Shown here: piece by piece, positions 15,812 through 23,380 of the stretch
Layout of the letters: each line of letters opens with the position of its first letter
Position numbering within the stretch: position 1 is the first letter of the stretch
Assembly (NCBI RefSeq): GCF_003325955.1
Contig: NZ_CP030929.1
Coordinates: 124,001 to 188,000, forward strand
Direction: 5' to 3'
DNA length: 64,000 nucleotides
Source: Aurantimicrobium sp. MWH-Uga1
GTDB taxonomy: Bacteria; Actinomycetota; Actinomycetes; Actinomycetales; Microbacteriaceae
Notes under the pieces: model-generated
Database searches by the model: none
What the model saw: only the letters and a program-made list of their open reading frames with translations
What the model was told of the DNA's origin: nothing
Position numbers and translations under genes: made by a program

Positions 15812-18016
15812 TTACTTGTTTGAAGCGGTGGATCTTCTAAGCAAGAAAAATGTCGCACCTGTTAGGAGAAGTACCGCTCCCATCCAGAGAGAATCAATGT
15901 TTCCTCCTGTTTGAGGGAGAACTGCTGCACTAGATGTCGGTGTCACAGGTCCGATTCCCGAAGTTTGTAGCAGGGTTCCGCTGCTGCTTACTTCGAACCA
16001 GACTGCGTGAGAAATTATTTCACCGTTTGAACCTGTTCCAGTCAGCGTGATGCTGTGCCATCCTTCTGAGAGTCCGGCAGGAATTTGTGCCGAACCGGAA
16101 AGCAAACTGCTGCTAAAGGTTCCCGACGCAATTGTTTGCGGGTTCGAACGAACAATTAGCGTCCACGCAGAGTTACTTTGAAGGCCAGAAGCTGCATAAT
16201 CAACAGTCGAGTTAGCAACATTTGAGCCGGTTGTCATATCTAACGCCAAGGAAACGGTAGGTGTAGATGAAGAGATACTGAAGTCCACATCCTGTGTGTC
16301 AGCGAGATAGTTTGTTGTGGATGCCGCTGTTGCACGAACTGAACAAATCCCAACTCCAGTAAAGCTCACAACGCCAGTTGAACTATCAACAGAGCAGCCG
16401 GTTGTTCGCGCATCAACCACACTGTAAGAGATTTGCCCATCACCGTTTGTCGTAGCAGGGCTTGAAGGAGTAACAGATGACAGATTTCGCAATACAGAAG
16501 TGTTCGTTGGGGCCCAAGTAACTGTTTGGGAGGGCAGAGGAGTCCACTGAGCGTGTAATGTCACGTTTGATGTGCCTGCCGAAACTGCTGAGGCGGTGAG
16601 GGCAGTGCCACCCGTGGCTGCTGCGAACCAGCCCGCGAAGGTATATCCAGAACGTGTTGGTGCGGTGGGAAATACCAAGGTGTTTCCGTATACGTAGCTT
16701 CCGTCATTGACTGCACTTCCACCGTGCTCGTCGTATGTGACGTTATAGGTATTGGCGCTCCACTGAGCGTAAAGTGTGACGCTTGCGTTGCCTGCTGAAA
16801 CATCACTGGCACTTCGAGCTGTGCCCCCAGAGGATGCGGCAAACCAACCTAAGAATGAATGCCCGGTCTTAGTGGGGTTCGTGGGGTAAGTAAGGGAGCC
16901 ACCGTGAGTAAATGTTCCATCATTGACAGCACTTCCCCCCTGTTCAATGTATGTGACGTTGTAAGTGTTTACCGCAAAAGCGGGATACAGGGTCGTGTTA
17001 GCGATGAGGTTATAAGAGCCCGTGGTTCCATTTGTTTGATTGGCGCTGTCAGCCCAGCCAGTGAATGTATAGCCAGGCTTTGCTAACGAACCGCTGTTCC
17101 CGTCGAGAGTTATGAGACCGTTTCCTGTCCTAGAAGCGGGTGCAGAGCCACTCGTTGAACCGGTTGCAGAGTAGGTCAGAGTATATGAAGCTGCATTGCT
17201 TGCAGCTTCTGCTGATGTAATTGCTGCAGTGTATATTCGGACGTATTTGATTGCACCGTTGAAGGAAGCATCAGTACCCCAGTTACTTCTGCCAATGTAA
17301 TTGTTGTTTCGAATTACATTGAGCGGCAAAGAAGTATAGGTGCTTCCTAGATCGTTCGAATCGTTGAAGAAACTGACTTGGCCGACAGCCGTATCAATCT
17401 CCGCCCCATTTTTGTACATTCTGCACTTTGAGCCATCGAGAGTAATTACGAATTTGGCGAATACCCCTGCTTGTCCATTGTTTAGAAGTGCTTGATTCGT
17501 ACTGATGCAGCGGGATTTACCATTTGCGCCATGAAAGATTTCTATGGCAAGTTCGTTGGGATTGCTTGACTCACCTAGCACCCCAACCCAAATGTTGTCT
17601 GCTGCTGGACCGTTGCCAAAATCAAAAATTCTTTCCCAGGCCTGGTTAGTGGCACCAAAATGACCTTCGAATTCGATAGTGATTCCACTTCCGAAGTTAT
17701 TGAATCCTGAACCCATGTCAACATAGGAATTGCTTCCGAGATTGCTTGCCCCACTGTTGGGAAATTCCAGAGCACCTGTTGCATTGTTGTAATTGAGAGA
17801 TCCGGTAATTGTTCCATTTCTATTGAATGAAGATAAGTCTCGCCACGTTCCCGGAGTTGATGAGTCATATGAACCAGAATCTGAAGCAACGAGGTTTAGA
17901 AACAAATCCGATGCTGAAACAGCATGAACTGCCGAAGAACCAAGGAGAACGAAAACAGTAGTAAGCGATAAAGCAGTTGTATTGCGCTTGAGCATGCGCT
18001 TAATCCAAGTGAACAA
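15812..18016 (-). CDS. Secreted LamG/InlB-repeat surface protein with LPQTG signal
   Basis: The product has 734 residues. I kept the TTG at 18016 as start because GAGG lies 6 nt upstream; an ATG at 17995 is an alternative. A signal peptide ends near VHAVSA (about 30-35). Residues 38-285 look like a LamG/concanavalin-like lectin fold (NPNELAIEIFHG, GAIKYVRIYTAAITSAEA). Three InlB-type beta-repeats follow at about 285-490, each with a (H)GGS...YPT.P...G..F.GWF pattern. A QTVTWAPTNTS unit (about 497-585) and a 90-residue module are paralogous to the C-terminal part of the LPRTG protein. LPQTG is at 700-704, with a hydrophobic helix and RRSTASNK tail. This suggests a wall-anchored, carbohydrate- or cell-binding protein. 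Confidence 0.82.
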   Translation of the reverse strand: MFTWIKRMLKRNTTALSLTTVFVLLGSSAVHAVSASDLFLNLVASDSGSYDSSTPGTWRDLSSFNRNGTITGSLNYNNATGALEFPNSGASNLGSNSYVDMGSGFNNFGSGITIEFEGHFGATNQAWERIFDFGNGPAADNIWVGVLGESSNPNELAIEIFHGANGKSRCISTNQALLNNGQAGVFAKFVITLDGSKCRMYKNGAEIDTAVGQVSFFNDSNDLGSTYTSLPLNVIRNNNYIGRSNWGTDASFNGAIKYVRIYTAAITSAEAASNAASYTLTYSATGSTSGSAPASRTGNGLITLDGNSGSLAKPGYTFTGWADSANQTNGTTGSYNLIANTTLYPAFAVNTYNVTYIEQGGSAVNDGTFTHGGSLTYPTNPTKTGHSFLGWFAASSGGTARSASDVSAGNASVTLYAQWSANTYNVTYDEHGGSAVNDGSYVYGNTLVFPTAPTRSGYTFAGWFAAATGGTALTASAVSAGTSNVTLHAQWTPLPSQTVTWAPTNTSVLRNLSSVTPSSPATTNGDGQISYSVVDARTTGCSVDSSTGVVSFTGVGICSVRATAASTTNYLADTQDVDFSISSSTPTVSLALDMTTGSNVANSTVDYAASGLQSNSAWTLIVRSNPQTIASGTFSSSLLSGSAQIPAGLSEGWHSITLTGTGSNGEIISHAVWFEVSSSGTLLQTSGIGPVTPTSSAAVLPQTGGNIDSLWMGAVLLLTGATFFLLRRSTASNK

Positions 18017-18042
18017 CTCTTACCTCATCATCGGAACGCCCA

Positions 18043-18071
18043 TTTAGGACTGAAACTTTATTCAGTCTAAA
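18043..18071. repeat. Inverted repeat between surface-protein and Ser-repeat genes
   Basis: GACTGAA (18048-18054) and TTCAGTC (18061-18067) pair, and the outer TTTA (18043-18046) and TAAA (18068-18071) extend the stem with one bulged G. It lies in the 116-bp divergent spacer, 27 bp before the LPQTG gene start. ACTGAA is shared with the repeats at 8580-8645 and 10052-10059. Confidence 0.5.
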
Positions 18072-18132
18072 CCAGCTGTCTATTTTGGGTTCATCAGAGC
18101 GATTACTGCTACACATCTGTATCTTTGAACTC

Positions 18133-18372
18133 ATGGACGATCAAAACTCTGTAATGAGTGTGGGCTCGAAGAACTCAGTGTTGAGCTTATGGTCCACGAA
18201 CTCGTTTATGTCCATCGGTTCTCGAGGATCAGCCTTTTCAATCGGATCCATTGGGTCCTTTGGCAGCATTCTTTCTATTGGTTCATTTCTGAGCGTGCTA
18301 AGCATTATGTCGAGCCTCGCATTTCTGGGCCTGATGGCGTCAAAGAAACGTGCCAAGCTTTCACGTCGCTGA
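18133..18372 (+). CDS. Small Ser-x-x repeat protein, unrecognised family
   Basis: The product has 79 residues from the ATG at 18133; an in-frame TTG at 18085 would add 16 residues with no better ribosome site. Serine occupies every third position from residue 6 to residue 60, 19 times without a break. The two positions between are mostly V, I, L, M, F and G, with a few charged residues early (K13, R31). A hydrophobic end (about 46-69) leads to the basic tail SKKRAKLSRR. All six serine codons are used in the array, so the period is kept at the protein level. A three-residue period fits a beta-solenoid or a packed helical membrane peptide. I do not recognise a named family, and function is unknown. 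Confidence 0.65.
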   Translation: MDDQNSVMSVGSKNSVLSLWSTNSFMSIGSRGSAFSIGSIGSFGSILSIGSFLSVLSIMSSLAFLGLMASKKRAKLSRR

Positions 18373-18436
18373 AGTTTTTTCGCGCAGTTGGTGGATAAAT
18401 CCCCCTCGCCGGGCAGTGTTCCGGTAGAAATAGGTC

Positions 18437-18976
18437 ATGAGCGTGCGAACTCCTGATCCCAACGGCGGCTGGCTAAGTGACGACGAGCTCTCCTCGATCC
18501 GCCGCCGGCTTCCCCTTCTCTACGTTGAGGCAGTGCCTGTTCGGGTTGACGGTCTCGGAGTTGTCACAGAGGTTGGATTACTTCTTCGCGCAAATGCAAC
18601 TGGAGAAATGACCCGCACAATCGTCTCTGGCCGTGTGATGTATGGCGAGACTCTTCGCGAAGCGCTGTTTCGCCACCTTGAAAAAGACTTGGGCCCCATG
18701 GCGTTCCCGCTCTTGCCAGCAAACCCCAATCCTTTCCACGTTGCAGAGTATTTCCCGCTTCCGGGCATCTCACAGTTCACCGATGAACGCCAGCACGCAG
18801 TCTCAATGGCATATGTGGTCCCCGTCACAGGCACGTGTGATCCGCGCCAAGACGCTTTGGAAATTACCTGGCTCACACCGCACGAGGCAGCCAGTAATGC
18901 GGTGACCTCTGAGATGGAGGGCGGTCGGGGAGCATTGCTCCGAGCCGCTTTAGCATCCGTTGGTGCACTGAATTAG
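18437..18976 (+). CDS. DUF4916 / Nudix-like protein
   Basis: This 179-residue protein matches the actinobacterial DUF4916 family, which has a Nudix-hydrolase fold. Seen are GGWLSDDELSSIRRRLP at the N-terminus, the strand VGLLLRA, SGRVMYGETLREALFRHLEKDLG (about 68-90) in the place of a Nudix box, and VSMAYVVPVTG. The Nudix box is incomplete: the REUXEE part reads RHLEKDLG, so hydrolase activity is uncertain. The ATG has AGG close upstream. It stands alone between the Ser-repeat gene and the coiled-coil genes. Confidence 0.75.
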   Translation: MSVRTPDPNGGWLSDDELSSIRRRLPLLYVEAVPVRVDGLGVVTEVGLLLRANATGEMTRTIVSGRVMYGETLREALFRHLEKDLGPMAFPLLPANPNPFHVAEYFPLPGISQFTDERQHAVSMAYVVPVTGTCDPRQDALEITWLTPHEAASNAVTSEMEGGRGALLRAALASVGALN

Positions 18977-19097
18977 CTAGTTCACCTCGAATAGGGGATT
19001 ACCCCTTTCTTAAACAAAATGCCTGATTTTGGCTAAATTTCTGCCCGTATACTGATAGGGACTGTTTATTCCAGGTTTGTCGAGGCGAAAGGACATC

Positions 19098-20237
19098 GTG
19101 GATATCGAACTTCCCGTTGTGCCTGACAAAAAGGGACTAGACCCCCAGCAGGTTAACGTTGCTCTCACCGACGTGCAGATTGAGGTCTCACGCCTGGAAT
19201 CTGAGCGTGCAGAAATAGATAAGCGCATTGACACTCTTACCCGTGAGGTCGCAGAAGTGCGCAGTGCTCTCAAACGCGCCAGCGCAAAGCCTTCCTTCTC
19301 TGATCTTGGTGCTGCGTTTGAGCAGACACTGCGAGTTGCTGAGGAACAAGCGGGCAAGCTCATCTCCGATGCACAAGCTACCAGTGCTCTCACTCGTCGA
19401 GCGGCAGAAGAAGAAGCTGCAGCAGTCACCGAAAACGCCAAAAAGCAAGCAGCAAAACTCATTGCAGACACCGAAGCCCGTGTTGAACGTCTGAACAAAG
19501 AATCTGAGAAGAAACTCAGCGATGCTCTCAAGACAGCGAAAGCAACTCTTGCCAATGCAGAAATTCAACACGAAGAAGCAATCAAGATTGCCGAAGCAAT
19601 CACTGTTGGCGGCGCTCAGGTTCGCGAATCACTTGAGACTGAGTTGGCTCAAGAGATTGAACAGTCTCGTATTGAAATCGCAACATTACGCCAAGTACAC
19701 GAACGCGATAAGCGACGGATCGACGAAGAAATCGAGATTCTCCGTGCCAAAGCAGAGCGTGACAACGGTCGCCTCATTGCCGAAAACGAAACGTACATCG
19801 CAAAACTGCTTGAAGAGTCACAAAAGAACCTCGATATCGCCCGGGAACGTGCACGCGAAATTCTGGTCGAGTCTCAAAAGAACTTTGCCATCTCACGCCA
19901 AGAGGGAGTTGCCCTCGTTCGTGAAGCTCGAGAAACCGCAGCAGGAATTATTCGCCGCGCACGTGCTCGTACGAACACTTTGACTGAACGTCTCGAAGAA
20001 CGTTCTGCAATCTTGCTGGAGAATGGCGAGAGCTTGCTTGATGGCATCAACACGGAACGTGAGGCTGTCGAGGCCTTCAATTCTGAGCTGCGCATCATTG
20101 CGTTGTCTGAGCAGAACAAAGATGACGACAACCTGCTGAACTATGTTTCTATCGCAGATGACGAGCTTGCTGAAGAACTCACCGTCGAAGCTTTGGACAT
20201 GAACGATGATTCCCCAACCGATGAGATGAAACGGTAG
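19098..20237 (+). CDS. DivIVA-like coiled-coil protein A
   Basis: I chose the GTG at 19098 because AAAGGA lies just upstream; the TTG at 19077 would add seven residues. The product has 379 residues and is almost wholly predicted coiled coil, rich in Glu, Ala, Arg and Lys. A signature AKPSFSDLGAAFEQTLRVAEE (about 78-98) is shared with the next gene and resembles the conserved segment of actinobacterial cytoskeletal coiled-coil proteins (DivIVA, FilP, Scy). It probably acts at the cell pole, septum or envelope as a scaffold; the acidic C-terminal tail may bind partners. The following paralogue starts 9 bp downstream. Confidence 0.75.
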   Translation: MDIELPVVPDKKGLDPQQVNVALTDVQIEVSRLESERAEIDKRIDTLTREVAEVRSALKRASAKPSFSDLGAAFEQTLRVAEEQAGKLISDAQATSALTRRAAEEEAAAVTENAKKQAAKLIADTEARVERLNKESEKKLSDALKTAKATLANAEIQHEEAIKIAEAITVGGAQVRESLETELAQEIEQSRIEIATLRQVHERDKRRIDEEIEILRAKAERDNGRLIAENETYIAKLLEESQKNLDIARERAREILVESQKNFAISRQEGVALVREARETAAGIIRRARARTNTLTERLEERSAILLENGESLLDGINTEREAVEAFNSELRIIALSEQNKDDDNLLNYVSIADDELAEELTVEALDMNDDSPTDEMKR

Positions 20238-20246
20238 GGGTGAAGT

Positions 20247-21305
20247 ATGGATCTGACTCGCTCTTTTAAAACTGTTCGTCGTAATGGTTATGACCCCAAT
20301 GATGTTAAGCGTGTATTCCGTGATGCTGAAGTGCGCATGGAAGAACTTCGCCAAAGCACACGCTCAGGTATTGCCACCGTTGACAAGCTCGAGCGAGAGC
20401 TTGCTGACTTCCGTGATGCACTGCGCCGCTCGAACGCTAAACCCACGTTTGCTGACTTGGGTTCCGCATTCGAGCAGACCCTCCGTGTTGCTGAAGAGCA
20501 AGCAGACAAGCTGGTTGCCGATGCTGAAGCTGATGCCAAGGTAGTCCGGGAGTCAGCCCGCGCCGAAGCAGAAACCGTCACACGCGCGGCAAAAAACAAG
20601 GCCTCCGCTTTGCTTGTTGAAACCGAAGAAGCTATTGAAGACAAGCGCCTGGAAGTTGAGCGTGAAATAGCTCAGCTGAACATGAAGGCAGAGTCTCTTA
20701 TTCTTCAGGGCAACACCGCTAAGGAAACCGCGCAGCGTCGTGACGCTGCACTGCTTGCCGAAGCTGAGCGCGATGCTGCTGACGTTCGTGCGCGGTTGCA
20801 CCAAGAAATCGAAGACGCCAAGACTGAGCTGGAAACCCTGCGTCAAATTGCTGAGCGTGAACAGCTTCGTATCGAGCGTGAAATCAAGCTTGCTATGGAA
20901 GAGTCCGAACGTGAACGTCTTGCCCGTCACGAACAAGCAGTCGCTCAGGTTGAAGCACAAACTCTCGAAGCGAACGAGCTTCTGCGCGCAGCAGAAGAAG
21001 AAGCTCAGAGCCTCAACCAACAGATGGATGAGTTTGCTGCAACCACTCGCGCAGATGCCGAAGGCCTTCTCAATGCTGCACGCGAGAGTGCAACAAACCT
21101 GATTAGCCGCGCTCGTTCACGTGCTGAAACTCTAGCCATCCTCTTTGATGAGCACGCTCTCGAAATGATGGAGAAGGCAGAGCGTCGTCGAGAAAGTCTC
21201 GAGCGTCAGCGTGAAGCAATGCGCGAATTCTCTCTCGAACTCAAGGCACTGGCTTCGGCAGATGCCATGGTTTCGCTCGACGAATCTGAGTCTCAGCGCG
21301 ACTAG
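20247..21305 (+). CDS. DivIVA-like coiled-coil protein B
   Basis: The protein has 352 residues. The N-terminus SFKTVRRNGYDPNDVKRVFRD resembles the DivIVA N-terminal domain, in which a conserved F..V.R.GYD..EVD turn binds the membrane. The rest is a long coiled coil with the shared signature AKPTFADLGSAFEQTLRVAEE (about 66-86). The start ATG is preceded by GGGGTGAAGT. With its upstream paralogue it likely forms a co-transcribed pair that arose by duplication, in which only this copy keeps the membrane-binding head. Expected role: polar or septal scaffold in growth or chromosome organisation. The exact role cannot be read from the sequence. Confidence 0.78.
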   Translation: MDLTRSFKTVRRNGYDPNDVKRVFRDAEVRMEELRQSTRSGIATVDKLERELADFRDALRRSNAKPTFADLGSAFEQTLRVAEEQADKLVADAEADAKVVRESARAEAETVTRAAKNKASALLVETEEAIEDKRLEVEREIAQLNMKAESLILQGNTAKETAQRRDAALLAEAERDAADVRARLHQEIEDAKTELETLRQIAEREQLRIEREIKLAMEESERERLARHEQAVAQVEAQTLEANELLRAAEEEAQSLNQQMDEFAATTRADAEGLLNAARESATNLISRARSRAETLAILFDEHALEMMEKAERRRESLERQREAMREFSLELKALASADAMVSLDESESQRD

Positions 21306-21308
21306 GTT

Positions 21309-21779
21309 CTAGTTCCAGGTTGGTGCAAGTTTCTTCAGTTTTGCGCCGCGAATCTGCCAGAACGTCCATAGTCCTATAAAGACAAAGGGTGTGAGCAGTC
21401 CAGCTTTGATCACCAAGCGATCACGATAGAGAGTCTGGTTGTTATCTGCTGGTGAGATCGCCATGCGGTGATCCCAGTTTTTCACCATCTTCATGGGTCC
21501 ACTGAGCGGCTTACCCGAGTCAATCATCATCCGAACGCCGCCAGGACGCTGAGTGAAACTGACGTCGATGGTTTGGTGACCCATTGGGATGACACCGAAT
21601 AAACGCATGGAAACTTCGTGCGGACCATCACCTATCCACGCCTGAGGAAACCCGCCTGGTTCTTTGGAAACAATCTTGAGCCACGGAGAGGAGACAGCCG
21701 TGAAGACTTTCGGGTTGGCAATAGCCCGCCACGCAACATCAGGCTCACAATCGAGTGTGAGTCGAAGAAAGACGTTCAT
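21309..21779 (-). CDS. SRPBCC-like conserved protein
   Basis: I placed the start at the ATG of MNVFLRLTLDCEPDVAWRAI (21779), which has AGGGG six bases upstream; a GTG at 21821 would add 14 residues and read through a GGGGGAATTCCCCC palindrome. The 156-residue product looks like a START/SRPBCC domain: a beta strand, then EPDVAWRAIANPKVFTAVSS, repeated antiparallel strands, and a C-terminal helix that is hydrophobic (GLLTPFVFIGLWTFWQIRG). Such proteins bind hydrophobic ligands. It lies downstream of the SprT-like gene on the same strand. Confidence 0.55.
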   Translation of the reverse strand: MNVFLRLTLDCEPDVAWRAIANPKVFTAVSSPWLKIVSKEPGGFPQAWIGDGPHEVSMRLFGVIPMGHQTIDVSFTQRPGGVRMMIDSGKPLSGPMKMVKNWDHRMAISPADNNQTLYRDRLVIKAGLLTPFVFIGLWTFWQIRGAKLKKLAPTWN

Positions 21780-21799
21780 GGATGCCCCTGGTGGTGTGC

Positions 21800-21813
21800 G
21801 GGGGAATTCCCCC
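21800..21813. repeat. Perfect 14-bp palindrome
   Basis: GGGGGAATTCCCCC sits between the stop of the SprT-like gene (21825) and the preferred start of the SRPBCC-like gene (21779). It is a perfect G5-AATT-C5 palindrome and overlaps an upstream GAAGGAGG ribosome-binding-like sequence on the minus strand. It may occlude or expose translation signals, or serve as a protein site. Confidence 0.5.
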
Positions 21814-21824
21814 TCCTTCACACG

Positions 21825-22283
21825 CTAGCTGATTTCTCGCTTTTCCCAGTGGATTAAATTGGCGCGATTAAATCCCCGGCCACATTCACCGCAGCTCAAC
21901 ACTTTCTTGGGCTGACGGAAACGGTAGTGTTCATGCCCTGCTGGGCAGGTGCCCAGCCAGGGAGCAAGCTCATGTGCCGCACTTCCGTCATGGGTTCGCT
22001 TACCGTCATATCCCAGGTCATAGGCGATCTTCTTCCAGGTTGGGCCGTGTCCGGCCCGAGGTCCGGCAATCGCGTGAGCAACTTCGTGCAAGAGAATCTG
22101 ATGAACTTCATCGTCCTCATATTTGGCAGCCAGGTGCCTGGAGACAGAGATCTTTTTTTCCGTGAAATTACACAGACCTGCGCGCGTGCGAGCATGGTCG
22201 AACCCAAAACTCCACACTGCGGGATCAAGATGCAGGCGGATGAGGGCATCGGCCCACTTTGTTACCCGATCCAGGTCTGCCAT
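21825..22283 (-). CDS. SprT-like zinc metallopeptidase domain protein
   Basis: This 152-residue protein of the SprT-like/Spartan-type fold has HEVAH at 66-70 with a third ligand candidate H79 in GHGPTW, followed by ARDLGY-like IAYDLGYDG. A C-terminal zinc ribbon is indicated by CPAGHEHYRF and CGECGRGF. Bacterial members are poorly studied; eukaryotic relatives degrade DNA-protein crosslinks. The start lies 2 bp after the stop of the spermidine-synthase-like gene, so the genes are probably translationally linked. No proof of peptidase activity can be read from sequence alone. Confidence 0.85.
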   Translation of the reverse strand: MADLDRVTKWADALIRLHLDPAVWSFGFDHARTRAGLCNFTEKKISVSRHLAAKYEDDEVHQILLHEVAHAIAGPRAGHGPTWKKIAYDLGYDGKRTHDGSAAHELAPWLGTCPAGHEHYRFRQPKKVLSCGECGRGFNRANLIHWEKREIS

Positions 22284-22285
22284 GG

Positions 22286-23146
22286 TTACTTCTTTGAAAT
22301 CTGAAAGATTGTTTTATTCGGGGTGGGGGAGGCTATGGCGGTGGTGTCCAACACAATGGGGGCACTGCCAATGAACTGTTTCATTTCCGCACCCTCAACA
22401 GCTTTTGCCGGGTGAGGTCCACCTGCAAGCAGGCGGGGCAGCCATTGGCCAATGGCAGGATCCTGTGTTCCCACCAGAACCACATTGCCAAAGCGCCGCC
22501 CTTTGAGCACCTGTGTTTCTGCCAAAGCAATCACATGGGGAAGTACTGCGTTTAATGTTGCAGCCTGTCCACGGGCAAAGGCCAAGCCAGGACCGTCGGC
22601 CACATTAACAATGAGCACACCAGAAGGAGCAAGAAGCTTTGCTGCTTCGGTGTAAAACTCGACGCTGGTGACATGAGCGGGTGTGCGTGCTCCACTAAAA
22701 ACATCCACAATCACGACATCGACGTTGCCGTGAAGTCCACTGGGCAGTTTGCCCAGGACTTCACGTGCATCGCCGTACCTCATGCGGATGTTTGCATTTT
22801 TTTGCAGGGGAAGGTGTTCCCTAACAAAGTCGATGAGGTCTTGCTCGAGTTCAATGACCTGTTGCCGGGAACCTGGCCTTGTTGCCTCGACATAGCGGGG
22901 GAGGGTGAGAGCGCCACCGCCTAAATGAACAGCGGTGATGGGTTGACCAGGTTTCCCAACCTGATCGAGAACGTGGCCAATGCGGCGAATGTATTCAAAA
23001 AAGAGCTCGCTGGGATCGTCAATAAAGACGTGTGATTGGGGAGTTCCATCAATATCGAGAATGAAGGCGCCATCTTGATATGGGTCAGGTTCAATAGTTG
23101 CGCGCAAACCGGAAGACTTCAGGGTGATGGTTGGGTTGGTCGCCAT
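22286..23146 (-). CDS. Spermidine synthase-like methyltransferase-fold protein
   Basis: The 286-residue protein has a Rossmann methyltransferase fold of the spermidine synthase family. Key strings are AVHLGGGALTLPRYVEATRPG (nucleotide-binding loop plus helix), VIELEQDLIDFVREHLP (acidic residue after strand 2), RYGDAREVL and VVIVDVFSGARTP. The usual polyamine-site residues are altered (DVFSG for the D.xDP...P gate), as in many actinobacterial paralogues, so the substrate is uncertain. The gene is divergent from rpoB and heads a three-gene leftward unit. Confidence 0.78.
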   Translation of the reverse strand: MATNPTITLKSSGLRATIEPDPYQDGAFILDIDGTPQSHVFIDDPSELFFEYIRRIGHVLDQVGKPGQPITAVHLGGGALTLPRYVEATRPGSRQQVIELEQDLIDFVREHLPLQKNANIRMRYGDAREVLGKLPSGLHGNVDVVIVDVFSGARTPAHVTSVEFYTEAAKLLAPSGVLIVNVADGPGLAFARGQAATLNAVLPHVIALAETQVLKGRRFGNVVLVGTQDPAIGQWLPRLLAGGPHPAKAVEGAEMKQFIGSAPIVLDTTAIASPTPNKTIFQISKK

Positions 23147-23173
23147 GTCTCTACACCACCAGAAAAATCGAAC

Positions 23174-23201
23174 TAGACATCGGCCCGCAAACCGTTATAG
23201 A
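23174..23201 (+). promoter_or_regulatory. Candidate rpoB promoter
   Basis: TAGACA at 23174-23179 and TATAGA at 23196-23201 with a 16-bp spacer fit a sigma-70-type promoter directed toward rpoB. A transcript from here would have a leader of about 170 nt containing the hairpin at 23267-23286. No experimental support is available. Confidence 0.4.
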
Positions 23202-23266
23202 GTTGTAATTTGCGCTCGATGTTTTGTCATGCCCTCATATTGCGGTCGGGGTGACAGTACAACAAT

Positions 23267-23286
23267 CTCGTGGAGAACTCCACGAG
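23267..23286 (+). repeat. Hairpin in the rpoB leader
   Basis: CTCGTGGA (23267-23274) and TCCACGAG (23279-23286) are exact complements around the loop GAAC. It lies about 95 bp before the rpoB start. It has no T-run, so it would be a leader structure or protein-binding site and not a terminator. Confidence 0.6.
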
Positions 23287-23380
23287 TGGCCCCACTTTAG
23301 CGGGTCTCATCGGGTTTGCAATTTATCCCACACCAACCACAACCATGATGGTCCATGACGGACCCACGGAGGTTATTTCC

